A stretch of 64,000 bases of DNA, taken from assembly GCF_028551275.1 (NCBI RefSeq), contig NZ_CP117025.1, positions 3,281,001 through 3,345,000 of the forward strand, read 5' to 3'. The position numbers were made by a program, and so were the translations under genes. This document shows, piece by piece, positions 18,617-27,907 of the stretch (position 1 is its first letter; every line of letters starts with the position of its first letter). The notes below the pieces were generated by a model. It made no database searches. It was given only the letters and a program-made list of their open reading frames with translations, and was not told where the DNA came from. This DNA is from Sphingomonas hankookensis (GTDB lineage: Bacteria > Pseudomonadota > Alphaproteobacteria > Sphingomonadales > Sphingomonadaceae).

Positions 18617-19409
18617 CTGAATCCGCCGCACCGCCCGCCGCCACGATCCCGCACGCGACGCGCATCGCCCCGAACTCCGCCTCGAACCGCTGCCCCGGCC
18701 GGATCTGGTGCACGCCCGTCACCGCGCCCGACGACACCCAGGTCCCCGGCGTCAGCGGCACCCCGCGCGCGGCGAGGCAGTCGACCAGGAACGCCACCGC
18801 GCCGATCGGCCCGTCGAGCATCGTCCGCGCGGTCGCCGTGCCGACCACCGCGCCGTCGATCCGCGATTCCACCGGCCAGTCGAGAAAGCCCAGTTCGCGC
18901 CAGCCGGGCACTTCCGCCCCGATCAACAGCCCGTAATTATTGCCATAATCGCTGATCGTGACCAGCGGCCCGTCGGCATTGATCCCGGCATAGGGCGAAC
19001 TGGCGATCTCGATCCCGACATGGACCGCATCGACCAGGTCCAGCGCCTCGTCCAGCGACAGCCCGGTCCGCCCCGGCTCCGGCGCCCGGCCGATCCGCAC
19101 GCAATATTCCGCTTCGGCCGCGGCAAAGCCGTCGGCGATCACCGCCATTGCGCCCGCCTCCGTGCCGACGACCTGATCGGCGAAGATCGGCCCGGCCAGC
19201 CGGTTGGCACCCAGCGCGGTGTCCAGCGGCGCGTTGATCCGCCCGACCTTCCATCCCGCGACCGTGCGGCCGTCGATGGCGATCGCGCGGTCCTGAATGG
19301 CATAGGCCTCGGCCAGCGTCGTCGGCGCCTCCCCCGGATAGGGCGACAGGCCCACCGCCTGCCGCCGTGCCGTCACGAACGCCTGCGCGATCCGATCGCG
19401 ATTACCCAT
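18579..19409 (-). CDS. 2-keto-4-pentenoate hydratase / FAH-superfamily protein
   Basis: 276 aa, MhpD-like. Characteristic segments are AYAIQDRAIA, VAGWKVG, GPIFADQV, FAAAEAEYCVRIG (probable metal-binding acidic residues), DAVHVGIEIASSPYAG and a C-terminal TWVSSGAVTGVHQIRPGQ. Relatives hydrate 2-hydroxypenta-2,4-dienoate or act on related 2-keto acids. In this uronate-type locus a sugar-derived keto acid is more likely than an aromatic one, but that is inference. The C-terminal residues RTPAQAGVQGS are encoded by a REP element, so the native end was probably replaced or extended. It is divergent from lacI, with a LacI-type motif upstream. Confidence 0.8.
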   Translation of the reverse strand: MGNRDRIAQAFVTARRQAVGLSPYPGEAPTTLAEAYAIQDRAIAIDGRTVAGWKVGRINAPLDTALGANRLAGPIFADQVVGTEAGAMAVIADGFAAAEAEYCVRIGRAPEPGRTGLSLDEALDLVDAVHVGIEIASSPYAGINADGPLVTISDYGNNYGLLIGAEVPGWRELGFLDWPVESRIDGAVVGTATARTMLDGPIGAVAFLVDCLAARGVPLTPGTWVSSGAVTGVHQIRPGQRFEAEFGAMRVACGIVAAGGAADSDRTPAQAGVQGS

Positions 19410-19447
19410 GCCCCACAGCCTCTCTCAAATCCGCGATCGGCGTATAG

Positions 19448-19460
19448 GAAACCGGTGTCA
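19448..19460. promoter_or_regulatory. Putative LacI-family operator
   Basis: GAAACCGGTGTCA lies between the hydratase (minus strand) and the lacI-type gene (plus strand). It is a near-palindrome with a central CG, as LacI-family operators have. It is the exact reverse complement of TGACACCGGTTTC at 24895 and resembles TGACACCGATTAC at 20580. It probably controls both divergent genes. Confidence 0.6.
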
Positions 19461-19527
19461 CACGCAAGGCGGCGAAATCGTCCTTCGGGACATTGGCGGA
19501 TCGTTCCGGTCAAGCTATCGAAGCTGC

Positions 19528-20565
19528 ATGAAGAAAACCGGCCAGCCGACCATCAACGACGTCGCCCGACTGGCCGGAGTCTCGAAAAAGACGGTCAGCC
19601 GGGTCATCAACCAGTCGCCGCTCCTGAATGGAGAGACGCGGGACAAGGTTCAGGCGGTCATCGCCGACCTCGGCTACATTCCCAATCCTCAGGCGCGCGC
19701 GCTGGCACTGCGCCGCAACTTCCTGATCGCGCTCATCCACGACAATCCCAATGCGCAGATGGTGTTGCGCGTGCAGCAGGGCTTGCTGGAGGTGTTGCGC
19801 GACACCGAATTCGAACTGCTCGTCCATCCGGTCGATCGGGGCGCGCCCGACATGCGCGACGAAATCCGCCGCTTCCTCGAACGGCAGCGTCCCTATGGCG
19901 TGATGCTGCTCCCGCCCATTTCCGAAAACGACGCGCTCGCGGCGCTGTGCGCGCAGATCGGCTGCCGCTATGTCCGCATGGGGTCCGCCGCGTTCGACGA
20001 TCCCGCCCACATGGTCTCGTCGAACGACCGGGAGGCGGTGCGCGGCGCGATCGATCATCTGCTCGCCGCCGGCCATCGCCGCATCTGCATGATCGCCGGC
20101 CCGCACGGCTTCCGCTCCGCCTTCGAACGGCAGCAGGGGTATGAAGCGGCGATGGAGGCGGCGGGGCTCGGCGTGCAGCGCACCTGGATCGCGCAGGGCG
20201 ACTATACCTTCGAATCCGGCATGCGCGCGGCCGAACGGCTGCTCGACCTGTCGCCGCGTCCGACCGCGATCTTTTCCTCGAACGACGAAATGGCCGCAGG
20301 CGCGCTGCACATCGCGCGGCAGCGCGGGCTGGACGTGCCGGAAAACCTGTCGATCGTCGGGTTCGACGATACCTCGATCGCCTCGCACCTCTGGCCGCCG
20401 CTCACCACGGTCCGCTGGCCGATCGCCACCATGGCCCGCGCCGCCGCGCTGAAGCTGATCGGCGACGATGACGACGAACCCGACGCCGACGCCCCCCCGG
20501 CGGAAGAGACGATGTTCGTCTCGACCCTGATCCGCCGCGCCTCGGTCGCCAAACCGCAGGAGTGA
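19528..20565 (+). CDS. LacI-family transcriptional regulator
   Basis: 345 aa. The N-terminal HTH is TINDVARLAGVSKKTVSRVI with hinge helix NPQARALALRR. A periplasmic-binding-like effector domain follows (about 60-330), including FSSNDEMAAGALHIARQRGL and ENLSIVGFDDTSIASHLWPP. I chose the ATG at 19528 because the HTH normally starts about 8 residues in; upstream in-frame codons cover the operator region. It is the only local regulator in the uronate/pectin locus. The recurring TGACACCGGTTTC motif suggests it controls itself, the hydratase, the esterase and the pectate-lyase/TonB units. The effector is probably a uronate breakdown product (inference). Confidence 0.93.
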   Translation: MKKTGQPTINDVARLAGVSKKTVSRVINQSPLLNGETRDKVQAVIADLGYIPNPQARALALRRNFLIALIHDNPNAQMVLRVQQGLLEVLRDTEFELLVHPVDRGAPDMRDEIRRFLERQRPYGVMLLPPISENDALAALCAQIGCRYVRMGSAAFDDPAHMVSSNDREAVRGAIDHLLAAGHRRICMIAGPHGFRSAFERQQGYEAAMEAAGLGVQRTWIAQGDYTFESGMRAAERLLDLSPRPTAIFSSNDEMAAGALHIARQRGLDVPENLSIVGFDDTSIASHLWPPLTTVRWPIATMARAAALKLIGDDDDEPDADAPPAEETMFVSTLIRRASVAKPQE

Positions 20566-20579
20566 CTTGCGGGGAAGAA

Positions 20580-20592
20580 TGACACCGATTAC
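20580..20592. promoter_or_regulatory. Putative LacI-family operator
   Basis: TGACACCGATTAC lies 15 bases after the lacI stop and about 105 bases before the carboxylesterase start. It matches the motif at 24895 in 11 of 13 bases, which suggests the esterase has its own regulated promoter. Confidence 0.45.
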
Positions 20593-20695
20593 CTTGCCTC
20601 GATAGCGTCGCTCCGGCGCAGGCTGGAACATCCCTCCGCAAGCGCGCCGTCAGCCGCACGCACGGAGTCAGCGCGACGTCGAAGGGAGAGGACCC

Positions 20696-22237
20696 ATGCA
20701 CCATCTACCGATCGCCCGCCGCGACCTGATCGCCGGCGCCGCCGCACTGGCGCTGGTCCGCCCCGCCCGCGCCGCACCGCGCACCGCCGACCCCGTCGTC
20801 ACCGCGCCGGCCGGACGCTGGCGCGGAACCACCGAAGCTGGCGTCCACGTCTTTCGCGGCATCCGCTACGGCGTCGACCCGACCCGCTTTCGATTTCAAC
20901 CCGTTACGGCGCCCGCTCCGTCCCGCGACACGCTGGCCGCGACCGATTTCGGGCCGTCCTGCCCGCAACGTGCCAACATCGACGACCAGAATGAGGATTG
21001 CCTGTTCCTCAACGTCTGGACCCCCGATGCCCGGCGCGGCGCCAATCGCCCGGTCATGGTCTATTTCCATGGCGGCGCCTACACGACCGGCACGGTGGTC
21101 GATCCGCTGGTCTACGGCCACAAACTGGCGGCGGACGGCGACGTCGTGGTGGTGACGGTCAACCACCGGCTGAACGCGCTGGGCTATCTCTATCTCGCCC
21201 GGCTCGACCCGCGCTTTCCCGACAGCGGCAATGTTGGACAACGCGATCAACTGCTCGCACTACGGTGGATACGCGACAACATCGCCACCTTCGGCGGCGA
21301 TCCGTCCCGCGTCATGCTGTTCGGCCAGTCGGGCGGCGGGGCGAAGATCGCGACCCTCCTGGCGATGCCCGACGCCACCGGCCTGTTCCACGCCGCCGCG
21401 ACCATGAGCGGCCAGCAGGTCACCGCCTCCGGCCCCCTCAACGCCACCCGCCGCGCCCAGGCATTCCTCGCCCGGCTCAAGGCCACCCCCGCCGAAGCCG
21501 CGACCCTGCCGATCGCCCGCCTGGTCGACGCATTGGCGGCCGAGGACCCGATCCTCGGCGGCGGGGTCTATATGGGGCCGGTGCTCGACATGCGGTCGCT
21601 TCAGCGCCATCCCTTCTGGCCCGACGCCCATCCGCTCGGCCGCCATATTCCGTTGATTCTAGGGAATACCCGCGAGGAGACCCGCGCCTTCATCGCGCCG
21701 CAGCCGGACCTCCACTGGACCAATCTGGCCGAACGCATCGCCCCGCAGCTGCGCGTCGACGCCCCGCCCGAATGGGTCGTCGCCCAGTATCGCGCGCAAT
21801 TCCCGGCGATGACGCCGGAGGATATCCTCTACCGCGCGACCACCGCCGGGCGCAGCTGGCCGGGACAGGTGATCGAGGCGGAGGCCCGCGCCGCCGCCGG
21901 TTCGCCCGCCTGGGTCTACCAGCTCGATTATGCCTCGCCCGTCCGCCCCGGCGGCCGCGCTGCGCATACCGACGACATTCCGCTGGTGTTCGGCACGCTC
22001 GACGCCCCCGGTTCGATGAGCGGCACCGGCCCCGCCGCCCGCGCCCTGTCGCAGCGGATGATGGCCGCCTTCGTTTCGCTCGCCACCCATGGCAATCCCG
22101 GCCGCGACTGGCGGCACCACACCCTGCCGACCCGCGCGACGATGGTGTTCGACACCACCAGCCAGGCGGTCAACGACCCCCGCCGCTGGGAACGCGAACT
22201 CTTCGCCCGCTTCCCCTATATTCAGCCGGGAACCTAG
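20696..22237 (+). CDS. Type B carboxylesterase
   Basis: 513 aa. The N-terminus has twin arginines and a hydrophobic stretch (ARRDLIAGAAALALV), so it is probably exported by Tat or Sec. Carboxylesterase signatures are EDCLFLNVWTP, the oxyanion-hole VYFHGGAY, and nucleophile Ser212 in FGQSGGGAK. The catalytic His is probably in AAHTDDIPLVFG. It hydrolyses ester bonds; next to a pectate lyase, removal of methyl, acetyl or feruloyl groups from pectin is plausible but not provable here. It follows lacI on the same strand, and a LacI-type site lies between them. A REP pair follows. Confidence 0.88.
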   Translation: MHHLPIARRDLIAGAAALALVRPARAAPRTADPVVTAPAGRWRGTTEAGVHVFRGIRYGVDPTRFRFQPVTAPAPSRDTLAATDFGPSCPQRANIDDQNEDCLFLNVWTPDARRGANRPVMVYFHGGAYTTGTVVDPLVYGHKLAADGDVVVVTVNHRLNALGYLYLARLDPRFPDSGNVGQRDQLLALRWIRDNIATFGGDPSRVMLFGQSGGGAKIATLLAMPDATGLFHAAATMSGQQVTASGPLNATRRAQAFLARLKATPAEAATLPIARLVDALAAEDPILGGGVYMGPVLDMRSLQRHPFWPDAHPLGRHIPLILGNTREETRAFIAPQPDLHWTNLAERIAPQLRVDAPPEWVVAQYRAQFPAMTPEDILYRATTAGRSWPGQVIEAEARAAAGSPAWVYQLDYASPVRPGGRAAHTDDIPLVFGTLDAPGSMSGTGPAARALSQRMMAAFVSLATHGNPGRDWRHHTLPTRATMVFDTTSQAVNDPRRWERELFARFPYIQPGT

Positions 22238-22266
22238 CGTTTGATCCCCCTGCATCGAACCAGACG

Positions 22267-22346
22267 TCATCCCAGCGCAGGCTGGGATCTCCCGGTGATG
22301 GCACGCGGCAAGAGCCGCTTGACACCCCAGCCTTCGCTGGGGTGAG
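22267..22346. repeat. REP-like inverted pair
   Basis: The GTCATCCCAGCGCAGGCTGG-type arm (22267-22290) and its partner CCCCAGCCTTCGCTGGGGTGA (22326-22346) lie between the convergent esterase and ThuA-cupin genes. They may also form the terminator for both. Confidence 0.7.
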
Positions 22347-22371
22347 GCTTCCAATCGGATGGATCAGGCCC

Positions 22372-23460
22372 TTACCGCACCGGCATCGCCAGCGGATAGG
22401 CGATCGTCAGCGCCAGCGGCTTGGCCCCACGCTGCGCGATCCCGACCTCGGCCCCGGCATAGAGATAGACGGTCGTGCCCGCCGCCACCCGGCGCGTCAC
22501 GCCGTCGCTGGTCACGTCGCCCTCGCCCGACAGCAGCTGATACACCTCGTCATGGTCGATGCGGTGGACGCCGATCGCGGCGCCCTTGTCCAGCGTGCGG
22601 CGGCGGAACTCCATCGTCCGGCCGGGCACGCGGTCGGTGATCCGCCAGGCGGTGCTCATGCCGATCTTTCCATGCGGCGGCGCCTCGCGCACCCGCGTCG
22701 TCGCCTCGTCGATCACGACCATGGCCGGCGCCTTGCCCCGACCGGTCGCCCAGTCGAGCGCTCCGCCGACATGGGCGAGCACCCGCGCATCGGCCCAGCT
22801 CTCCTTGCGGTGGCCAAGGCCGGAGTAGACCACCCGCCCCTGCCCGACCCGGTGTGCCCACGCCAGCGGCTTCGGGTTCACGTCGCTCGCCCCGATCGAC
22901 TGCGGATCGAACGTCAGCAGCTGATCGAGATCGGTCGACAGGTCGCGAAAGCCGTACCATTCGTCGGCAATGCGGAAGCGCTCGGGCAGGCCGTCGATCG
23001 CCGGATGCCGCTCGGCCGATCGCATCACCTCCGCCTCCGGCACACCCGGCGGATGCTGCGCGAAGCGCCCGCCGATCATCCGCGCATACCAGGGCCAGCT
23101 ATAGTGCGAATCGGCTGCCGCATGGATCGCGACGATCCCGCCGCCGCCTTCGACATAGCGTTGCAGCGCGTCCCGCCGCGGCCCCACGAACCATTCGCTC
23201 TCCGGGCGTTTCGGGTCGGTCGTGGTCGATACCAGCACGATCGCGGCATAGTCGAGCGGACGGTCGAACACCGCCGGATCATCGCTCGCCACCGGCTCCA
23301 GCCCTCGCGCGCGCGCCATCTGCGTCAGTGCGACGACGGCGACCGGAATCGAATCATGCACGAACCCGGTCGCGCGGTGGAACAGCAGCACGCGCTCTGC
23401 CGCCTGTCCCGGCACCGCGAACAGCAGCGCCAGCAGCGCGACGATCAGCCGCACGATCAT
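22372..23460 (-). CDS. ThuA-domain protein with C-terminal cupin
   Basis: 362 aa. A Sec signal peptide (residues 1-21, ending PGQAAE) precedes a ThuA glutamine-amidotransferase-like domain (about 22-235: ERVLLFHRATGFVHDSIP, GGGGIVAIHAAADS, YSGLGHRKESW). A cupin follows (about 265-350, VHRIDHDEVYQLLSGEGDV). ThuA proteins are linked to trehalose and other sugar use, though their reaction is unclear. The cupin with His/Asp residues may bind metal and a sugar acid. The start overlaps the pectate-lyase stop (ATGA), so the two are coupled. The fusion of both domains is unusual. Confidence 0.82.
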   Translation of the reverse strand: MIVRLIVALLALLFAVPGQAAERVLLFHRATGFVHDSIPVAVVALTQMARARGLEPVASDDPAVFDRPLDYAAIVLVSTTTDPKRPESEWFVGPRRDALQRYVEGGGGIVAIHAAADSHYSWPWYARMIGGRFAQHPPGVPEAEVMRSAERHPAIDGLPERFRIADEWYGFRDLSTDLDQLLTFDPQSIGASDVNPKPLAWAHRVGQGRVVYSGLGHRKESWADARVLAHVGGALDWATGRGKAPAMVVIDEATTRVREAPPHGKIGMSTAWRITDRVPGRTMEFRRRTLDKGAAIGVHRIDHDEVYQLLSGEGDVTSDGVTRRVAAGTTVYLYAGAEVGIAQRGAKPLALTIAYPLAMPVR

Positions 23461-24836
23461 TGCCGCATCGCCCGGTCGCGCGCCGACAGCGATTCCTGGA
23501 TCGGCCCCTTCTGCCCCGGATAGCGTCCCGATTTCGGCTCCATCGTCACCAGATCCCATTCCGCCTCGACGAACGGCGCCGCAGTCGGCACCGGATGGGG
23601 ATATTCGCTCACCTCGCGTTCGTCGTCGATGATCTTTCCACGCCCCTCGGCGACGAAGAACAGCACGCGGATGTCGTCGGCATCGCGGTCCCATGGCCGC
23701 GCGCCGGCATTGGCCAGCACATGCGTCTCGACATCCTGCGCCGGCAGCACCGGCAGCCCGGTCGGCCAGACCGGCGGGGTCTTCGCCTCGATCAGCTTCG
23801 CCCGCGTCACGCCATAGCGGCCGAACATCGGCAGCGGATTGCCATGCTTGTCGACCGCCACGTTATCGCGCCCGTGATAGCGCAGGTCGCCATCGCCGCC
23901 GAGCATCAGGAACGGCAGACCGGCATCGGTCGACGGCCCGGCGCGCATCACATTGCCGACCGCCGACAGCTTGCCCTCCTGATAGTCATGCCCGGCCCAT
24001 TCCAGCGCCATCAGGTTGTAATGCACCGCCCGCGTGCCGGGGTCGTAGATCAGGTTATTGACCACCGCCGCCTGCACGCCGCCCTTCAGCAGCGGGCTGC
24101 GTTCGACATTATGGGCATAGATGTTGCGCCAGATCAGCACGCCGGTCGCGTTGTCGTGGATCAGCGACCCCTTGCTGTGCTCGCCCTTGGGATGGCTGGC
24201 ATCGGCAAGGCCCTCCGACAGCAGGTTGTAGCTGAAGGTGATGTTATGGCTGGTCCCACGCCGCCAGTCGTCGGGTGTCGCCCCCTCGAACCGTGGACCG
24301 GAGGCGGAGAGATTCTCGTCCAGCGCCCAGCTCATCGTGCAATGGTCGACGATGACGTTGCGCGCCGACACGGTGTTCATCGCGTCGACCTCCCACCCCG
24401 ACCGCTTGGGCTGTCCGTCGAGGCCCGGGCGCACGCGCAGGTGGCGGACGATCACGTCATGCGCGCGAATGTCGATCCCGCCGCGGATCAGCGTGATGCC
24501 GGGCGACGGCGCGGTCTGTCCGGCGATGGTCAGGAACGGTTCGGTGATGGTCAGCGTGGTGCGGCCGAGATCGATCACCCCGCCCACCTCGAACACGACG
24601 ATGCGCGGCCCCTTGGCCTCCAGCGCAGCCTTGAGCGAACCGGGCCCATCCGCCGCCAGCGTCGTCACGCGGAGGATGCGTCCGCCACGCCCGCCGGGCG
24701 TCGCCGCCGCCCATCCCTGCGCGCCGGGAAACGCGCTAACCCCCGAAGACACCGCGACATTCTGTGCCTGAGCGACCGGCGTGGCCAAAGCGAATGGCAA
24801 CAGCCCGTATAGGGCCAGGGCAATCCGTCGGTTCAT
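23457..24836 (-). CDS. Pectate lyase (polysaccharide lyase family 1-like)
   Basis: 459 aa. A Sec signal peptide (ending near TPVAQAQ) comes first, and the mature protein starts with SAFPGAQGWAAATPGGRGG, typical of these lyases. The right-handed beta-helix shows GPRIVVFEVGGVIDL, TIAGQTAPSPGITLI and VIVDHCTMSWALDE. PL1-type enzymes split polygalacturonate by beta-elimination and need calcium. The ATG at 24836 has a strong GGAGAGGAAATCAAT ribosome site; 25 upstream codons are excluded. It is the first gene of a two-gene operon and divergent from the TonB receptor, with two LacI-type sites in between. Confidence 0.88.
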   Translation of the reverse strand: MNRRIALALYGLLPFALATPVAQAQNVAVSSGVSAFPGAQGWAAATPGGRGGRILRVTTLAADGPGSLKAALEAKGPRIVVFEVGGVIDLGRTTLTITEPFLTIAGQTAPSPGITLIRGGIDIRAHDVIVRHLRVRPGLDGQPKRSGWEVDAMNTVSARNVIVDHCTMSWALDENLSASGPRFEGATPDDWRRGTSHNITFSYNLLSEGLADASHPKGEHSKGSLIHDNATGVLIWRNIYAHNVERSPLLKGGVQAAVVNNLIYDPGTRAVHYNLMALEWAGHDYQEGKLSAVGNVMRAGPSTDAGLPFLMLGGDGDLRYHGRDNVAVDKHGNPLPMFGRYGVTRAKLIEAKTPPVWPTGLPVLPAQDVETHVLANAGARPWDRDADDIRVLFFVAEGRGKIIDDEREVSEYPHPVPTAAPFVEAEWDLVTMEPKSGRYPGQKGPIQESLSARDRAMRQ

Positions 24837-24894
24837 ATTGATTTCCTCTCCGCGCGCTTCTTGACAGCTTCGTCGTGACGGCACAATGTCGCGT

Positions 24895-24938
24895 TGACAC
24901 CGGTTTCTCAAGCCGAAAACGGCGAAACCGGATTCTCG
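24895..24938. promoter_or_regulatory. Tandem LacI-type operator sites
   Basis: TGACACCGGTTTC (24895-24907) is followed 14 bases later by GCGAAACCGGATTCTCG (24922-24938), a second imperfect copy. Both lie in the divergent promoter region of the pectate lyase and the TonB receptor. The first copy is identical, as reverse complement, to the site at 19448 beside the LacI gene. Confidence 0.6.
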
Positions 24939-25069
24939 CGGCGAATCATACCATCGCGAGGAGGATCGACGGAGGCGCGGGCCGAACCGGGAACCGTGTC
25001 GCCGAAAGCAGATGGCCGGAGCAGGAGCAATAATGCTCCCGGTGTCATCGGGCAGGGAGAGGGATTGCC

Positions 25070-27907
25070 ATGGAAGTTCGCACCGACCGCCGCCTCATTC
25101 GCGCGCTACTTGCCGCGACGTCGCTCATCGCCGTTGCCGGCGCAGCCCACGCACAGGACGCACCCGCCCCCGCCGAACCGGCCCAGACGGCGGACGATGC
25201 CGAGGGCGAGATCGTCGTCACCGGGTTTCGCGCGTCGCTGAATGCCGCGCTGAACGTGAAGCGTACGTCGGTCGGCGCGGTCGATGCGATCGTGGCGGAG
25301 GATATCGCCAAATTCCCCGACCAGAACCTCGCCGAATCGCTCCAGCGCATTCCTGGCATCGCGATCCAGCGCGACGGCGGCGAAGGCCGCGCGATCACCG
25401 TTCGCGGTCTCGGCGCGCAATTCACCCGCGTCCGCGTCAACGGCCTCGAAACCGTCACCACGTCGAGCGACGGCGCCTCGGCCAATCGCGACCGGTCGTT
25501 CGACTTCAACGTCTTCGCATCCGAACTGTTCAGCTCGATCGTGGTACACAAGACCGCTTCGGCCGATCTGGACGAAGGGTCGCTGGGCGCGGTGGTCGAC
25601 CTGAACACCGGCAATCCGCTGGCCGGCAAGACCGGCGTGACCATCGCCGCCTCCGCCGTCGCGAACTATAACGACCTGTCGAAGACGGTCGGACCGCGCT
25701 TCGCCGGCCTGATCGGCTGGAAGTCGCCCGACGGGACGCTCGGCGCGTCGGTTTCCGCCGCCTATCAGGATACCCGCACCAAGGAGATCGGCAACAACAC
25801 CGTCCGCTGGGCGCAGGCGCGCTTCGATTCGGTCGACGGCACGCGCTGCTGGACCGCGCCGAACCGGGGCGGCACCTATATCGCCAGCGCCGCGTGCGAC
25901 CGTGCCGCTCTGTCCTTCCACCCGCGCATCCCGCGCTATGGTGAGGTCGAGCATAGCCGCGAGCGATTGGGTCTGACCGGCAGCGTGCAATGGTCGCCGA
26001 CCGATGCGACCAAGGTGTCGATCGACGGCCTCTATTCGCGCTTCCGCGCCGACCGTCGCGAGAAATGGGGCGAGGTGCTGCTGCGCTCCAACGAGCGGCA
26101 GATCGACGTGCTCAACCCGACCTATGACGACAACAACAACATGGTGTCGGCGACGCTGAACGACGCGTGGGTGCGGACCGAGCATTTCTATCGCCAGTCG
26201 CAGACCGAATTCTACCAGATCGGCGGAACCTGGGATCAGGACGTCACCGACAAGTTCCGCTTCACCCTGCTCGGCGGCTATTCCAAGTCCGACGCCAGCG
26301 TGCCGGTCGAAACGACCCTCGTGTTCGACGACCGCGATGCCCAGGGCTATCGCTACGATTACAGCGACAAGAATTCGCCGCTGCTCGCGTTCGGCACCAG
26401 CGTCACCGATCCCGCGAATTTCCAGCTGGCCGAAATCCGCGACCGTCCCTCGGACGTGGTGAACCAGTTCAAGACCGCGCAGTTGCGCACCGAATGGGAC
26501 GTGGCGGAGGGGTTCCAGGTCCGCGTCGGCGGCATGTGGCGGCGCTACGACTATGACATCACCGCCTTCACCCGCGACACGGCGGTGTGCGGCAATGGCG
26601 GGCGCGATCTGGTGCTGGGCACCATCACCTGTTCGGCCAGCACCGCGTTCGGCCCGAGTGCCGTTTATGGCTTCCAGGCGACGCCGCAGCTGTCGGAGCT
26701 GTTCACGCTGCGGGGGGCAAAGGCGCCGGCGGGCACCACGACCCAATGGCTGATCCCGAACCTCGACGCCGCGACGCAGTTCACCGGGCTGTACGACCGT
26801 CCGCTCGCGCTCGACGTCGGCAATAACCGCGGCGTCGTCGAGGAGACAAAGGGCGGCTATCTGCAATTCGATGCCAAGGGCACGGTCTTCGGCCTCGAAT
26901 ATGCCGCCAATGCCGGTATCCGCTATGTCCGCACCGACCAGTCGTCCTATGGTATCAACAGCGGCGTCAACGTGACGGTGAAGCGCGATTACGAGGACTG
27001 GCTGCCCTCGATGAACGTCGCGCTGTACCCGACCAGCGACATCATCGTGCGCGGCGCGATCGCCAAGGTCATCACCCGCCCGTCGCTCGGCAACCTGACG
27101 CCGGGCGGGTCGGCCGACGGCTTCAACTTCCGCGTGACCAGCGGCAATCCGTTCCTCGAACCGTTCCGCGCGACCAATTACGACCTTGCCGCCGAATGGT
27201 ATTTCGCGCCGCAATCGGCCTTCTCGGTCGCGCTGTTCCGCAAGGATATTGCGAGCTTCCCGGTCGCCGTCACGCGCAGCGGCACCTTTACCGAAACCGG
27301 TCTGTCGCCCTCGGTCCTCGTCCCCTCCTCGCCCGCCGCGGTGAACCCGGCGCTACAGGGACAGGATATCTGGACCATCGCGACGACGACCAACGGCACC
27401 GGCGCGACGCTGGACGGGATCGAGATCGCGTTGCAGGCGCCGTTCCGCTTCCTGCCCGGCGTTTTGCGCAATTTCGGCGGCATCGTGAACGCGACCTTCG
27501 TCCGGTCGGAGGCCGATTATACGCAGCAGGCGCCCGCGACCGTTCCCGGCGGCGCGCTGCCGACCGTTACCCGCACCGAAACCCTCTACAATGTGTCGAA
27601 GCGACAGTTCAACGCGACGCTCTATTACGAAGACGCGAAGTTCAGCGCGCGGACCTCGGTCGCCTATCGCGGGCCCTATGTCGATGGCGGGTCGGGCACC
27701 GGCAACATCTTCGAAGGGTATGATTCGATCGCCAATGTCGATGCGTCGATCCGCTACAAGCTGACCGACTTCCTCGAACTGTCGCTGGAGGGCACGAACC
27801 TGACCGATGCCTATCGCCGCCGGATCGTCGACGTCGATGCGCGCCGCAATTACGAGAACAACCATTTCGGGCGCACGCTGCTGGTCGGCGCGCGGGTGAA
27901 GATGTGA
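25070..27907 (+). CDS. TonB-dependent receptor (Xanthomonas/Caulobacter carbohydrate type)
   Basis: 945 aa. A signal peptide ends at GAAHAQD, the TonB box is GEIVVTGFRAS, and the plug carries KFPDQNLAESLQRIPGIAIQ followed by GGEGRAITVRGLG. That combination is the hallmark of the large TonB-receptor subfamily of Xanthomonas, Caulobacter and sphingomonads that imports oligosaccharides. A long barrel follows. It is divergent from the pectate lyase and coupled by a GTGA overlap to a GH43 gene, so it probably imports oligouronides or arabino-oligosaccharides. The LacI-type sites upstream suggest induction by substrate. Confidence 0.92.
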   Translation: MEVRTDRRLIRALLAATSLIAVAGAAHAQDAPAPAEPAQTADDAEGEIVVTGFRASLNAALNVKRTSVGAVDAIVAEDIAKFPDQNLAESLQRIPGIAIQRDGGEGRAITVRGLGAQFTRVRVNGLETVTTSSDGASANRDRSFDFNVFASELFSSIVVHKTASADLDEGSLGAVVDLNTGNPLAGKTGVTIAASAVANYNDLSKTVGPRFAGLIGWKSPDGTLGASVSAAYQDTRTKEIGNNTVRWAQARFDSVDGTRCWTAPNRGGTYIASAACDRAALSFHPRIPRYGEVEHSRERLGLTGSVQWSPTDATKVSIDGLYSRFRADRREKWGEVLLRSNERQIDVLNPTYDDNNNMVSATLNDAWVRTEHFYRQSQTEFYQIGGTWDQDVTDKFRFTLLGGYSKSDASVPVETTLVFDDRDAQGYRYDYSDKNSPLLAFGTSVTDPANFQLAEIRDRPSDVVNQFKTAQLRTEWDVAEGFQVRVGGMWRRYDYDITAFTRDTAVCGNGGRDLVLGTITCSASTAFGPSAVYGFQATPQLSELFTLRGAKAPAGTTTQWLIPNLDAATQFTGLYDRPLALDVGNNRGVVEETKGGYLQFDAKGTVFGLEYAANAGIRYVRTDQSSYGINSGVNVTVKRDYEDWLPSMNVALYPTSDIIVRGAIAKVITRPSLGNLTPGGSADGFNFRVTSGNPFLEPFRATNYDLAAEWYFAPQSAFSVALFRKDIASFPVAVTRSGTFTETGLSPSVLVPSSPAAVNPALQGQDIWTIATTTNGTGATLDGIEIALQAPFRFLPGVLRNFGGIVNATFVRSEADYTQQAPATVPGGALPTVTRTETLYNVSKRQFNATLYYEDAKFSARTSVAYRGPYVDGGSGTGNIFEGYDSIANVDASIRYKLTDFLELSLEGTNLTDAYRRRIVDVDARRNYENNHFGRTLLVGARVKM

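Noticed and set aside
20998..23523. 841-codon plus-strand frame across the carboxylesterase and ThuA genes
   Set aside because: It runs out of frame through two real genes and is Arg/Pro-rich, a high-GC shadow.
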